Shown one piece after another: positions 34,216 to 47,957 of a DNA stretch of 64,000 bases; position 1 is the first letter of the stretch, and every line of letters begins with the position of its first letter. This DNA comes from Campylorhamphus procurvoides (taxonomy: Eukaryota > Chordata > Aves > Passeriformes > Dendrocolaptidae), in the NCBI GenBank assembly GCA_013396655.1, contig WBMV01003373.1, positions 1 through 64,000 on the forward strand, in the 5' to 3' direction. The notes under the pieces were generated by a model. It made no database searches and was not told the origin of the DNA. It saw nothing but the letters and a program-made list of their open reading frames with translations. Made by a program: the position numbers and the translations under genes.

Positions 34216-37200
34216 AGAGTTTCAGTTTTGTCTCTCAGATGTGTATATTGAATTTCGATTGCACACCAACTGTTCAAGTATCTACCCACTAGCAGTTTCA
34301 AACATTGGTTTTTACAGATGAACACGTTTAAAAAGGAAAATACATAAAGATGATTTTTTGAGCATAGTCTGTTTATCAGGCATGTGAACGATAGACCAAA
34401 TAATATCTACATATTCTTGAGTTCTTTTTATATGGATCCTCTATCAAGTGGTTCGACAACCAAGACACAAATAAATGATCAATTTGAAGGTTGCGTATAT
34501 TCTAAGGGAGCAAAAACATACATCTCTTAACTACAACCATGTTCTAGTGGCAATTTGAATCAGTTATGCCACCTAGCCTAATTACCAAACTAGAAAACAA
34601 AAACACTCAAAAGCTCGCAGAGATGAAAGATTCCTCTGAAAGTGTGAATAAAATCTGGCCACATAAACCAGAAGTTCCTCACACGTGGAACTGATTTGAC
34701 CCACTGCCTGTGGAAGGGTAGATACAGACATTGAGCAGGCAGCTCCATTTTTCACACTGTATTTAACACATACTCCTGTACTGAGATCACCATCAAAATG
34801 TGCAGCTGGATGAATTTCCCTTATCTATTGACCCATGTGGAGCTATACAGTTGTGGAGCTGGTTGGATTTCTTGTTGCGATGCTCAATAAGTACTTGATA
34901 GGAAAGATCTGTGCTACGTCTCCAGCACTGCTCAACTCAGTTTTGAAGCCAGAGTAAACACAACAGTCACAACATGAACTTTCATTTCAATTAAAAAAGC
35001 CAAAACCAAAAAAAAGCAAAGCCAAAACAGCAAATTGCCTTTCTCCTTCGTAAAAATGAAATGGTGATATTGTCAACTTCTACAAATTACCCACAGATTT
35101 GCTTTTTCTTTACAGTTTCAGACAGGAATTGACATTTCAGTGTGCAATATCATGAAGATCCGGGAAAATGTACTGAGAGAATCTTTTTGAAATAATAAGG
35201 CCAAGAATGGCAGGTGGAGCTTAATAAGTATCATGCTTTCAAGATATTGTAAAGGTAATTAAGACAATTAAGATGTTGCAGAAATTAATGCAAGAATTCT
35301 TCTGGTGTGCTGGAACATTTGCATGATAATCTACTACCTGTCCAAACATAAAACTTTAATATTACTGAATTCTTTCTTTCTGAGAACAGAATGACAGAAT
35401 CTCTTCGTTTCAAAACAAAAAACAAACAAAATACCCATCAACCAACAAAAAACACCTCCCAAAACCCAAAAAAGCCCAACACTTTTACCTTTATGTGAAA
35501 TATCTCAGTATTACTAAATTAAATACTATCCCAAAGCACTTCTTTTGATGCAGTGTAATCAAAGCTTTTTATTTTTATTATTTTGAAATATGATGTTTCA
35601 GAATAATCTACATGTAATAATTAAAACAATTAAGAGGTTTTCCACAATATTTTAATGGAAAGTATTGCTTTTACCAAGCCTATTTTCACTGAGAAATTAT
35701 TTTGAATTTCTGTATTTTAACCTATCCAAAATTAACATAGTTATTTTGGGTCATAGAATTCATTAGGAATACTAGTTAATACTTATTTTCTTTTGTGGTT
35801 CTGTTCAGGTCCTCATGATTCAGTCTTCCCAATGGGATTCCTATGATAGCCTCAGAAATTTTGTTCAAACAGAGATTTCCAGCTGATAAAAAAACACCTT
35901 GAATAGTATTTTTTAAAGCAAAAAAGCAGAACAAGAAAACAGTTAAAGTTAACCTGAGTGGAATATCTTCCTTATAATCCCTTCATTCTCTTCCAAATGA
36001 GGAAAGAAATAGGAATAAAAGGAAAATAAAATATTTTAACAGTATGAGGTTAAAAATATTTTAAAGTAAACAATTTTGTGAACAGTTATTTTTTCCTTAG
36101 AGAAAATACAGAAACAATCTGTGCTTATCTACTGCCAGTTCTACTTCTGTATGAAAATGAACTTTTAGAGACAGAAGTAGAAATTGATATTATAAATGAA
36201 AATAAACTTTAAAGGTTTTATTCTGCTCAGGCGGGAAAATTAAACATAAAAATATCCTGTAAAAATTACTGAAAAGATGACTCCAGATAAGAGATCACAT
36301 CTTTTCCATTAAGACCAAGGAAATATGTTTTTATCTTGTATTAAATTTATTTTATGCAACCCATAGAAAAATTAACAGAAATTAGTAGAAGATGGTGTGT
36401 TGTGTGAAATAAGTTTGAGAACTATTGCAAAAGTATTATCTAAATGTCTTTCTACATCCTATTTTATCTCTGAAGAGGTCCATAACTGTTTATGTATTAT
36501 TGCTACCGTTTTGTAGTTATCTCTAATGTATCTTACCTTCATGTGAAATTGTCTTGAAAGCCTAAATTTCTCATAATCGCAGCCTGTTAGTAATCAATTT
36601 GGTGCATACACATCAGATATTCTTCTGCCAGTGTTACCAATGCCTTATTTTGCACCCATGACATCCTCTGTTTCATGCCGGACTCCTTTTTGGACATTTC
36701 AGAGGTCACTAAGTATTTAGAATTTTAAATTAAATTAACTCATATATCCTAATTTGGAAAGACATTAAAACATATTACAGAAAATTTCACTCAGAGAGAA
36801 GAAAAAATCTGAGCACAGGATTTTGAAGGTAGCATAACAGTTTGTTCTCCTTAGTTAAAATGTTTTCTTTGCTTGCTTGGCAATAATGAAGACTATTAGT
36901 TTTGAAGTGCCATATGAAATGGGAACTGCTGTATTTTTTCTCCAAATAATTACATGCTGGAGACAGAGTGGGAATAAAGTATCTTTATAAAGTATTTTTT
37001 CAACTTATTGTGTGAAAAGAGGGGTGAACATTGTCCATGAATAATTAAGTGACATCATGGAAAGTTTTAGCACACCTGTTACATTGTGCAAAAGTACATT
37101 GTCTGGTATTCTTCCCAAGACTCTGTCCCCACCACCTTAAATGTCACACTATCTCCTACTCTCTTACTGCAATGCTAACAGCAGATGAATTTGCTGTGGC

Positions 37201-38662
37201 CAAGAGGTCTTCCAACTGTGATTCCTAACACAAATATAACTGAGGGAGATAAACCAAGTGGTGGGAATGCACCTCCAGGGAGGGATTAAATGCATGAGTT
37301 TACAGCTAGAATAAGAGATTTCAGAGACCTGGTACTGTGGCAATAGGTTTATCTGGCTCCAAAGGCATCTTTTGCAGAAGGACAAATGACATTCTTAAAG
37401 AAATTCTAACTGCAAAAGCCAGAGTGTACCCTTTATATATAAAACTTTCTGTTTTTTCTGAAGTATTTTTTTTACCTTTTCTTTTTCCTTGCTCTCTAAA
37501 CTTACAGTTGAATGATTGAACTAACCTCTACTCAAAAATGTGTAACTTTTTTCCCTGGTATTGAGGAAATCTCCTAAAATGCACATCTTATAAAGTACTC
37601 TTCTGGTATTTTTTATAATGTTTATAGAGTTGAAAAAAAAAATCACAAATACAAAAAATTACATAAGCTGTGTAACCACTATTTAAAGATATTTCATTTA
37701 TTTTGTTTGAAGTTTTATAAAAAAATAATAGCATGTCCCATATAGAAAAAATATAGTTTTTCAAAGTTCAGAATATAACAATGTAAACAATTATATAAAA
37801 TTATACTTGTCAACCAAGCTTAGCAAACTATAAAATTATTGTCTTACTAAATATGCAGTTACTATATTACCAATACACAGACCTCAGTCTGCTTCTACGA
37901 GACAGTTCTTTAGGTGCAATCTTAATGACCAGGTTTGCCAAATATTAGAGCACTCTCACCAGTACAGGAAAAGTACCATCCGTACCAGTTTTCTTCTTCT
38001 ACTATCATCTCTTCCCCCTTGCTCCCACCTAACACCCAAAGAAGTTATGTGCTTGCAAAAGGAAAATCAATTATACAGAGGGATTATATGCCATATGGAG
38101 AATGCAAAATGCACTCATCATTTCTAGGATCAAAATGGCTGAGACAAAAGGAACAAGTATGACAATCCACACTGCAATTCTTCACACCAGCTGTATGTTT
38201 CAAGCTCAGATATCTTCCTGCAGGTTTCAGTAGTTGAAATAAAGCATGTATTACAGTTCTTGAAGATGCATGTTAACCTCATACATTATAAATATGTGCA
38301 TTGCCTTCCCATTTTGAATTTGCAGTTTATTTAATTGCAGACCACTGATTCTGCATATCAAAATGCAGAGATGAGCATGTTCTTCTGTTTAGAGAATTAC
38401 AGACTGGGCATAAGTTACGTCAGTTTGGTCTTTCATGACTTAAAATGTGTGAATTTCTTCATCTTAAAGTATTTTAATTGGACAACGTATCTTCTCTGAC
38501 CCTTCATTAAATTATCTGTAGTGTTTTATAAGAGAAGACATGAAGTGGGTTTCATTCTTGTAATACATGGTTTTAAAGTATCCTCGTGACCCTACAATGT
38601 TAACTCTCCTGTTTTACAGCTTCAAAGTTTATTCTGTGATAAGTTGAGAACAGTACCAGTAT
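34216..38662. other. Long AT-rich stretch without recognised gene
   Basis: A C/A-rich tract lies at 35408-35480. The segment 34620-34970 is GC-richer than its flanks without a nameable repeat or exon. Frames reach only 73 codons. Confidence 0.5.
35408..35480. repeat. A/C-rich low-complexity tract
   Basis: Runs of aaac, caacc and cccaaa with very few G or T bases. Confidence 0.75.
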
Positions 38663-39233
38663 TATGGTTTAACCCCAGCTGGCAACTAAGCACCATGCAG
38701 CCACTGACTCACTTCCCCTGGTGGGATGGGTGAGAAATTCAGAAAAGAGTGAAAACTCATGTGTCTCAACCCATAAAAACAGTTAATAGATAAAGCAAAA
38801 GCCACACACACAAGCAAAGCAAAAGCAAAACAAAGAATTTATTCACTACTTCCCATTGTCAGACAGGTGTTTTGTCATCCCCAGGAAAGCATGGCTCCAT
38901 CACACAACAGTGACTTGGGAAGATAAATGCCATCACTCCAAATGTTCTCCTCTTCCTTTTTCTTTCCCTGGATTTATATGCTGAGCATGATGTCACATGG
39001 TATTGAAGGTACATTTGGTCACTTTGGGTCATCTGTCCTGGCTGTGCCTCCTTCCAACAGCTTGTGCACCCTCAAGGCAGTATGAGGAACAGAAAAAGCC
39101 CTGGTGCTGTGTAATCACTGCTCAGCAATAAAAACATCCCTGTGTTATCCATGCTGTTTCTATCACCAATACAAAACATGCCCCATACTAGCTTCTATGA
39201 AGGAGATTAACTGTACCCGAGCCAAAACCAGCA
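38663..39233 (-). mobile_element. Near-complete avian solo LTR
   Basis: On the - strand this begins TGCTGGTTTTGGC (39233 downwards) and ends in GGGGTTAAACCATA (38663), matching the pattern of a widespread bird LTR. Recognisable parts in order: the start block, 'gataacacagggatgttttt', 'gctgagcagtgattacacag', 'ggacagatgacccaaagtga', a decayed cAMP-response-like site (tgtgacatcatg), a TATA box (catataaatc, 38971-38980), the 'gatggagccatgctttcctg' block, an AATAAA signal (38838-38843) and the 'gcttgtgtgtgtggcttttg' block. Both ends are present but no internal retroviral sequence, so it is a solo LTR. The ends have lost CpGs and no target-site duplication is clear, indicating age. An ERVL-like assignment is from memory. 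Confidence 0.85.
38971..38980 (-). promoter_or_regulatory. LTR TATA box
   Basis: catataaatc on the - strand, placed after the ATF/CREB-like tgacatca site as in the intact form of this LTR family. Confidence 0.55.
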
Positions 39234-40384
39234 CAGCCAGAAATATGGATATCAGCAAAAAAATAGATTCCATTTTAAGTCTGTACAGAATCTAAAGCAA
39301 TGAACACCAGTTCTCTTGTTATTGTTGAAAATAGTGTAGGTATTTATTGACCTTCAACTGCCTGTAGTGAAAATACTGCCTTCGTTTTTCTTTTATTATT
39401 TGCTGTCATTTCTATTGTTTGATTCAGCCGTGTTTTGAATTTGATTTTCACAAATTTAGAAGAGTAAAACATGTAAAATCTTCATAAAGAGAGTTTTTGT
39501 TGAACTGAGAACAGATGGAAGCAAGCAAGCAATAGCAATGTCAATATATCAACAAATTATAGTTTGTCTCTTGAGACAATCCCACTGGGCTCAAATTCAT
39601 TACCTTTACTTACACTGAATAATTATACAGATTTAATTTCACAAGAGAGGCTACATACAAAGTAGAGTATTAAATGCCACTGATGAATGTAGAATCAGGC
39701 CCACTGACAGAAACAGAAGTGCAATCATTGCTCTATTCAGGATTTGCTGAAACAAGCCAAATACTAGTATTCTAAACATACAATCTCTGTTCATGTGCTT
39801 GAACTTGTAACTATTTTTTAAATCTTACTTCCATACTAACTATTCATCTCATTTACTTTGTGAATTATGTATGTTGCTTAAATCCACTTAAAATTGTGAA
39901 ATCTTTGTGACATGATGAAGTAAAGGCAAACATATGAGCATAATGTTTATAATAGATTTTGCATATCTCTTTTTTACTAAGACAACACAATATCATTATA
40001 CATACAAAGTCTCTGAGATTAGATGACTCAATTAAGAGATCCTTGGCTTTGATTCATTGCATCAAAAATAATCAATAATAATATCATCAGTTTGCAACAT
40101 TTTGTAATAGAAGCGTTATTAAGGTAATTATAAAATATATTGGGGTTTTTGACAAACAATAAGTTCTTATGAGAGCTGTGCCCAAGCTAACATGGTTGCA
40201 ACAATCCAGGCTCTACCAAGATTATAGAAACATCACCAAGGGAATGAATAATGAAATGCAAAGCTTAACTGTAGTTAAATTTGGCATTGAAAGTGATTGA
40301 CAGGAAAGGACTTTGTCATCAATTTGTCAGCCAAAGATAGGCTGTAAAAATATGTTCCTACAGGTAGACAGCTTTATGACAAAG
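39234..40384. other. AT-rich DNA without recognised gene
   Basis: No repeat or coding pattern was recognised. Confidence 0.5.
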
Positions 40385-40828
40385 GACACAGAAATAGAAG
40401 AGGTTCTTGTTAGTGTCTTTCTTTCTGTCTTTACTGATAAATCTCTCCTCAGGCTCCCAGGCCTCATCCTCAAGGCAGGGTGGCATAGGGGAAGCATAAT
40501 CCACAGGAGAATGAAATAGGGACCATATAAGCAAACTGGATATCTACAAACCCATGACATCCACTATGTTATACCTAAGATGGTTGGAATTGCTGGGTAA
40601 TACCATTGGGAGGTCTTGTTCACAAGGAGAGTTTCCTTAGGATTGGGAAAGGTGAATTAATCCTATCTTCAAGAAAATCAAGACGGATCTGGGCAGCTAT
40701 GGATAGTTGTCCTGACCTTAGTCCTTGTGAAAGTAATACCTCAAATTTTTTTTGGAAACCATATATAATGATAAACAGGACAAGAAGTTAACTGAAAATA
40801 GTCAGTATGGACCCTTGTCCCAGGTAAA
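40385..40828 (+). mobile_element. Old CR1 LINE relic (start of reverse transcriptase)
   Basis: The order matches the segment of CR1 ORF2 between the endonuclease and the reverse-transcriptase core. The IEEVLVSVFLSVFTDKS stretch (about 40397-40447) corresponds to the 'EVLNAFFASVFTSK' region. 'ctggatatctacaaacccatg' follows, then 'cctatcttcaagaaaatcaag' (PIFKK region) and 'cagctatggatagttgtcctgacc' (NYRPVSLT region), with a decayed 'gtcagtatggaccc' (SQHGF region). Indels and stops abolish the frame. It is 3'-truncated before the polymerase active site. Confidence 0.7.
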
Positions 40829-43800
40829 AAAAAAAGTCAAGGTCCTAAATTTGGGACTCTCTTACCCCAAGAAACACCTTTTTCCCCTCTAGTTATAAGT
40901 ATTGCTTTCTCTGAATAGATGTTTTTTTTCCTTTCCTCTGAAAACTAGGATGTGCGAAATTTATAAGCTGATGCTGTTATATCTGAAGTCTATAGTTGTT
41001 GGACATAGTCCAGTTTACACTAGTGTAACTAAAAGACTTTGGGTTTTTATGGTGATAGATTTTTGTTTACAGTTCAAAAGGGAAAGTATAATTTGATTTG
41101 CAGGGTTTGAAATGATTTATGTAGCATTTTCTGGCTGCTGTAATCAAAATTGAAGAACTTATATTATACTCTGTACACAGTGATCTAAAATCCCATTTAT
41201 AAGCCTAATATAACATATAATAGAATATTGAGCAATCAATCAAGAAATTGAGACACTGATGACTAAATTATACAAAATGTGAAAGATTCATGACTCAAGT
41301 GCTGAAGTGGAATTTTCAGGGTACTGTAAGTATCAGAGAATTCAGCCTACATTGATGTAAGTTCATAAATTCAGTTTACAAACATGCAGTCATGCAGAAA
41401 AGAGAAATATAATATACCACAAGTAAGATATTTCTCTCCTCAGAAATATGATTTTCCTCTTTCATATTTTAACCAAAAATGCATTCCAAGACACAAATAC
41501 TGTACTGAACAGCACAAAACTGAAAAAAAATATATCTTAATAGAAGATATTTTTCCATTTGCACTAGAAAATTAAAAAATACTTGTCTCAAAGTTACACA
41601 CATTGAAAATCACTTTTCTGTTTTGCCTTCTGGTACATTATGGGCAAATCAGATGCAAAATCATACCTGACATAAGTTTCTTATGAATTGTAATTCAATG
41701 AAATTCTTACTAGTACACCTAACTAGTCTTTAATTTATAGGCATTTTAATAGCTACTGTTTTTTGTGGACTGAAATATTAAAAATAGTTCTTTATGTAGG
41801 AGAAAAATGAGGAATACTGCACTTTTTTAGAATGTAGTAATATGACTTCAGGGTCACTGACTTTTCATTTTTTCTACCTTTTCTCTTGCTTTGAAAGCTT
41901 ATTCTGGGAGGAAAGTGCTATTTCTTGTTCTGTGTTGGCAGAGGGAGGCTTGGCATTGAAGAATAATTTCTACACAGTTCTGTAAGAAAAAGAATAATTA
42001 AAGGTTACTGACACTGGCAAGTATACCTGAACCATAGAAAAGTTTTATGAAGTCTTTCCTGGAAGTTCTGTCATGGGGCTGAGTGGGCTTTGGGGGCTGA
42101 CGCTGACATTCAATGGGTCATCATATTGAGTTGTCTACAAATGTAGCTTGACTTCTGTCATCAATAAAACTATGAGAATGGATATCAACCTTCTACTACC
42201 CACATCTGATAATGGGAAATCACTTTGTAATGGAAAAAATGTTAATTATGACAGTCTCAAACCCTTTTGTTTAATTTTTTCTCTAGTATGTCATCCACAC
42301 ATTCTCAAATTCCAAAATATAAGAAAAATGTTAAATAGGAAGCATAAGACAATTGTCCCTTTAAATAGTTATTTGCCTTCTGTGTTAGATTTGCCTCACG
42401 GTAGTTTTCTTCAGTGACTTTGTGCTTGATCTGTTTTGACAATAACAACTTTCAGCAGTGGAAGTGAAGACTGAGGCTTTGAGCAGCAGAGACCCATATG
42501 GTGCTATCATTTTTTAAGCCGTACTCTATACTGAGCTACATAAGCTGCTCTATATAAAACATTGACTCACTTTGCATACAGTAAGAGTTGAATATACTTT
42601 CCAGCATGTTATCAATGGTTATCAGCACAAATCAATAAGGACAGCTCATGAAATAATTTGGATTACCATATTTTGTATCAATGTTATGGTTTTTTGGCTC
42701 TACATTGTCTCATTTTTTAAATAAGAAAATGAACATTAGAATTCTGTCAGGATTTTAAGTTTGTTTTCTCTGGATGAAGCATATATTAATTGATATATTC
42801 TTAAGTGGAAAGGAAATGTTAGATGCTATAGTGCAATAAAGTATTAGTGTTGTAATAAAGGAAAAAATCCTCATTCTTCTATTGTCGGTATCTTAAATTA
42901 CTTTTTATTTGGCAGTTCTCCAACAACACAGAGGTCTTAGCTGACCTGTTATGACATGCTCCCTTATTATAAAAGACAAAGAAGAAACTGCAACCCTAAG
43001 GTTAAATGAAAGCAATTTCTAATAAGATAGCATATTTATTTAATAAAGTCATGGTTATAACCTTATCTAGCATAATATTAATATTTTACTACATCTAATA
43101 GAACATGAAAAGTTCTGCAGTATTAGTGAGAGTTTCTTTGTATAGTTCATGTATTAAAATGTTTTCATTTTCAAATTACTTATATATGATGCTTGAATTG
43201 ACTAAGTCGTGTCACCAGTAATAAATGTGCAACATGATTTTAATGGCAAAATTCTAATACTGTTGCAAAAATTAGTTGGGTAGTGCAACTTGTTTATTTC
43301 AGTCACTGCTGGCAAATGTTTACTTGTTCAGAAGCCACACAAATACCAACATACTACTTTTGATTACTTATTTTGAAAATATTTGGTAATTTCTGGTGGC
43401 ATTTCTCTGAGGGCAATAGACCCTGCAGCTGTTTCCTCTTAAGTTAAATACTAAATATTTACATTCCTAGAGTCTCTCAAACCTATATTTTCACACACTC
43501 ACATAATAAATTAGTTTCAAGATATAGACAGAATAAAAAGTGTGAAACTTGTTCAATCGAGCCTTTGATAGGGACACTCAAGTGGTCTTGTGATTACAAA
43601 ACAGGATTTAGAAGGTATTTCAGACTGACTGCTCTTTCAGAGAAACACAACTTATTGTGTTATATTCCTAGAAGACTGTCCTTTCTTCATCTTGGAAAAA
43701 TCTGATACTGAATGTCATATTAAAATATAAGCCAGGTTTCTGTAGTATATTAGACATACATTAAAACATAATACAAACCCAAGTCTTTTTATTCCTCTCT

Positions 43801-46800
43801 GTGCAGCTTGATAGAAACAATATTATAATTAACTACATAGACATACGATTATGCTCTATTGTCTGCAATTCTGTTGCAGGGACCTTCTTATACCTCTTTG
43901 TTAACATAAATATTAATGTTAAACTACAGTTAACAAAGAAAAAAATAATGCTTTAAGCATAACCTGAGTTCTACTCTAAACATGATTGTTTGGGTTTTTT
44001 AATGGAAAAGAAAATCAATTTTTTTAAAGGTGCTTTTATTTATCTAAACACAAGTATTTAAGTTAAAAGCTATAATATATTCTGACTTCTTGAATGGATG
44101 CGGAGAAACTGTAGGGGCCTTTTACTGACTAAAAGTCAAAGACAGTAATGGTATCCCTGAGATATAAAACAAAACCTGTAAGACACAAGAAAATGCAGGA
44201 GGGAAAAATCAGTGTTTTCACAAATCCTATATGCTAAAAATCCCCTAATTCAATTAATTTGTAACGTACCTCAAATATTTTCCTCTGGAAGGAAAATAGA
44301 GGATTAATGATTAAGGGTACTGGCAAAAATATGTATGGTGTATGAAAGGTAACAAAAATAAATTGTTACAGATTGAAGATTTAACAATCTGATTCTTAAC
44401 CCATTCTCTAAGATTAATGACGATGAGATTTATACTTTTTAAATTATTAACTATTTAGATACAAACACTGACATTTCATTTGATATAATTTCTAAGAATA
44501 ATGACTGATATAAAAATTATTGTACAAAAATATCATGTCACTTCCAAAAAAAAAGGGAAGACATCAAAACCAATGTCATTCTAAATAAAGAAGAACTGTG
44601 AATATATTTAAGCATATACTGTGAAGTTAATGTTCATAATATTTGACTAGGGGTCAACTATTTATTTAAACTGTGGAAGAAATATCTCAGCTATACCATT
44701 ACAGAAAAAAAGACTAATTACTAAGGGTCCAAAGACCAATTTTTCTAGCCATATTCAACTTTCATGTATGAAAACATTTAAGAGCACTTCTGTAATTATA
44801 CATTCTTTCTTACTGATATGTAGGTCTGCCAAAGATGCAACCAGTAAAGCATGTAGAACAAAAGATTCGCATAAATCTCACAGAAAGAATGGAAAGTAAA
44901 AAAAAGTGCTTTAGGATGTATGTATTTTAACCATAGCCAGATCCTAAGGAAATCTTTTAGATAATAAACATTCTTATCTTCATATTTCTTTGTACTTATC
45001 TTCTTCAATAGAAAAAATAATACATTTTTTGTAAAGAGGCAGTCTGCTGAAAGATAAACAATTCTCAAGTGAGAATCATATTCTGTCCCCTGGACACGTG
45101 AACTGTGCTTTTATTTATCTCTCTTCAAACATAATTTTGAACTGTCCCACATGGTTTCAAACACATATCTATATAAACAACAGTTAGAGCTGTGAAAATA
45201 GCAAAGTTCAAAAGAGATTTTACCTTTTCCGTCTATCTGAAGTTTGGGAATCCATTTGAAACTAGGTATCTAAAAAGCTCTTTCACAGTCAAAAGAAAAA
45301 AAAAAAGCATTTCTGAAAGACATTTGATGTCCAGGATAAGTAGAAAAATTGTCCATGTGAAGTTACATTACTTCTGACCTAAGTGAGGACTTGGGCATTT
45401 CAATAACTACTACTAAATTTTAGAATATTGTCAAAATTTTAAGTGAGATGAATGGTAGGCTTTAAATGTCATGTCAGAGGATTGATGGTTTTTTTAATAA
45501 AGACAAAGACAAAAAATGATTCTGAATTTCATCCTCTCTCTGCCTCACAACAGAGTCTATATGTGGAATACTTATATTCACACAGATTTTTATGTTTAAA
45601 ATACATTGCAGTATAGTTAAAGCTCTGCATGTGACTCCAAACTAGCAGAAGAAACTCATCTGCCGCACCTTCGCATTGCAAAATAGTGTCTGTTAAGGTA
45701 TTGACTTACTTGAAGAGATTGATCCTGGTAAAATTTTGTGGACCTAAAATCAGGCAATTACATTCTAGCATAGCATAGTCTTATTAAAGATTAAATATTA
45801 AATATCTTCAGTTCTTTGGGGCCCACCAAATGAAGTTCATATTGAAGTACAACACTCGAAGAAAATTACACCACACATGAAAACTGCTGGCAATGGCATG
45901 GTGCACAAGGCTTTACAAACTGACTATTTGTGGGAGAACACAAGGCACTGACCAACCAGGTTCAGCTCACTAATTTAATATTCCTACAGGTCCATAGCAA
46001 ACTTCAATGTGTCAAATCTCATAACATCAAATGTCAGCAATATTGCAATACGCTTTCTGAAAGAAAGTTTAGATTTTTCTCTCTTTTCTGTTTCTTGAAC
46101 TGGATAACATTTTAGGTTGTACTTAAAATTGTACTGAAACATGTGTTATGTTTTGTTTAACATTTTTACTTAAATACAAGTGGCACAAAAAGGCCACGGT
46201 ATAGTTATTTATGTCTTTATTAGTAATGACATATGTTTAAATATTTTTCTCCTGAAACATTCTTCACTAACTATAATTTTTGCATAAAAGGATTAACATC
46301 TGTTCTTTTCTCCTGCAATATACATAGTTGCATGGCAACTGAGACTGTCCCTCAGTAACTATGCTTGGTAATCTATTTAAAAATGATCTCATGCCAAGAA
46401 TTGACTGAGACATTAACCTGCTGTCACATACATTAGCTATTGTTGACAAAGAATGCTATCTTATTCAAGTTCTATGTTCCTGTTAGCTTCACTGCTATGC
46501 ACCTACAGACAGAGTCTATAAAATTCTTCATTTTAATACACCCTCCCTACTAGGAACAGCCAAACTACTAGTTTAAATCTTAGACTAAAGAAAAAATTGT
46601 TAATTCTTTCAGGTTTTGCAGAAACAATGGTTTACTTAGGGTGCCCCAGAAAATATTTTCCTACACATCTGAAAACAAAGAACACTTCGACTGGTTAATA
46701 GACAATGGTCAGTGCATCAGATGAATAGTGTGAAGTCAAAATAGATTTCTGTGTTTTAAAACTAAAGTTATTGCCCATGCTCTGTTAGGTTTTGGAGAAC

Positions 46801-46924
46801 ACAACTTAACCCATGTAAGTCAAGAGCTGCAACATGACTTACTCCCATCCACAGATTGTGAAAATTTACTTTCTCGCAGTACTTTTATGCCATAAAAACC
46901 TATGTAGGCAGTGTCATGGTGCAA
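40829..46924. other. Long AT-rich stretch without recognised gene
   Basis: The longest frames are 89-90 codons (42148-42417 on +, 44796-45068 on -), both low-complexity and unrecognised. Occasional A- and T-runs. No repeat family was identified in about 6 kb. Confidence 0.5.
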
Positions 46925-47705
46925 AATGGATGAATAATTAATCAAAACATTGGAAAAATGGAACAAGAGGTTTTTCCAGTGGAGAGAGATAACAGTAGCA
47001 TCTCACAGGGATCTGTAGGAAACTGTGCAATTCAACATATTGCCAAAAAGGGTGAATAATAAAGTGACAAGTTTTGTTATTGATACTAAGCTACTAACCC
47101 AAGATCAAGAGCTTCAGAAGTTCTAATACTAACAGATAAAATTAATTGTAAATAAATGTCAAATGCTTCACATCATAAAATGTTACATATGAAAGGGTGA
47201 TCTTTTGACTGACAGCTCAGATGAAAACTTGGAACTATAATAGATTGATACAAAATATTGGCTCACTACTCAGGAGCTATCAAAAATAAGAAATTTAAAG
47301 CTAGAAACTATTGAGAAAGAAAAAGGAAAAAAGGGGATTTACAACACACTATGAATTCATGGTTCAGTAGCATCCTGATTAGAGTGTGCAGTTATGGGTA
47401 CTGATCCCTTCCACCTGAAAAAGGATTCAAAGGAATTTTTGAAGATGTACAGAGAAAGGATTACAAGAGGGACTTGAAATAGTTTCTGTGCATTGAACAG
47501 TGGAAACCGAGGAACAGATGACTCAAGGAGATATGAAAGAGGTTTTCATGATCAGGAGGGACAGTGAAAAAAGTAGAAATCCATTTTTCACTGTCTCTTA
47601 CAAAAAAAGAACTAGGTGATATCAGATGAAACTAATGGATGGCAGTTACAAACAAAAGTCTTCACATGACGGATAAGTGATCTGGAAAACAGCCAAAGAG
47701 GACTG
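46925..47705 (+). mobile_element. Old CR1-like LINE relic (RT core to C-terminus)
   Basis: A long, heavily decayed sense-strand copy. 'catctcacagggatctgt' corresponds to the PQGS motif and 'gtgcaattcaacatattg' to the LFNI region. 'tttgttattgatactaagct' is the polymerase active-site motif, now reading FVIDTK instead of FADDTK. 'agataaaattaattgtaaat' and 'gtcaaatgcttcacatc' follow, and later 'gtgtgcagttatggg' and 'tttttcactgtctcttac'. The copy ends near a 'gtcttcacatgacgg' block. One of the catalytic aspartates is lost along with the frame. It probably belongs to one of the older CR1 subfamilies. Confidence 0.7.
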
Positions 47706-47850
47706 AAGGCAACAAATGCTTGTAAGGATTGCAAAAGTAATTTGATTTTTCCTTCAAGGATTTGTTCACTGAGGGCTACTAAACACAAGGATGCATACTC
47801 TGGTAGGTATCATGCTTACTCTGTTCTAACAATCTTGTCTTGTGTTTGGC
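47706..47850. other. Short spacer between repeats
   Basis: I cannot assign these bases to either the CR1 relic or the following LTR scrap. Confidence 0.4.
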
Positions 47851-47957
47851 ACACTTGCTGTCATGAGCAAAACGGACTCAACTTGGGGAAAATCATTTTA
47901 ATTTATTGCCAATTAAAAATAGAGTTTCTCTACTTTTCTTCCCAGGCTGAAAATTAT
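47851..47957 (-). mobile_element. Fragment of avian LTR (3' part)
   Basis: The + strand carries 'gagcaaaacggactcaactt', 'ggggaaaatc' and 'atttattgccaatta', the reverse complement of the polyadenylation region of the LTR family found at 13.0-13.5 kb (AATAAA followed by the 'ccaagttgagtc' block). It keeps only about 100 bases. The 94-codon frame at 47742-48026 runs through it by chance. Confidence 0.6.
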
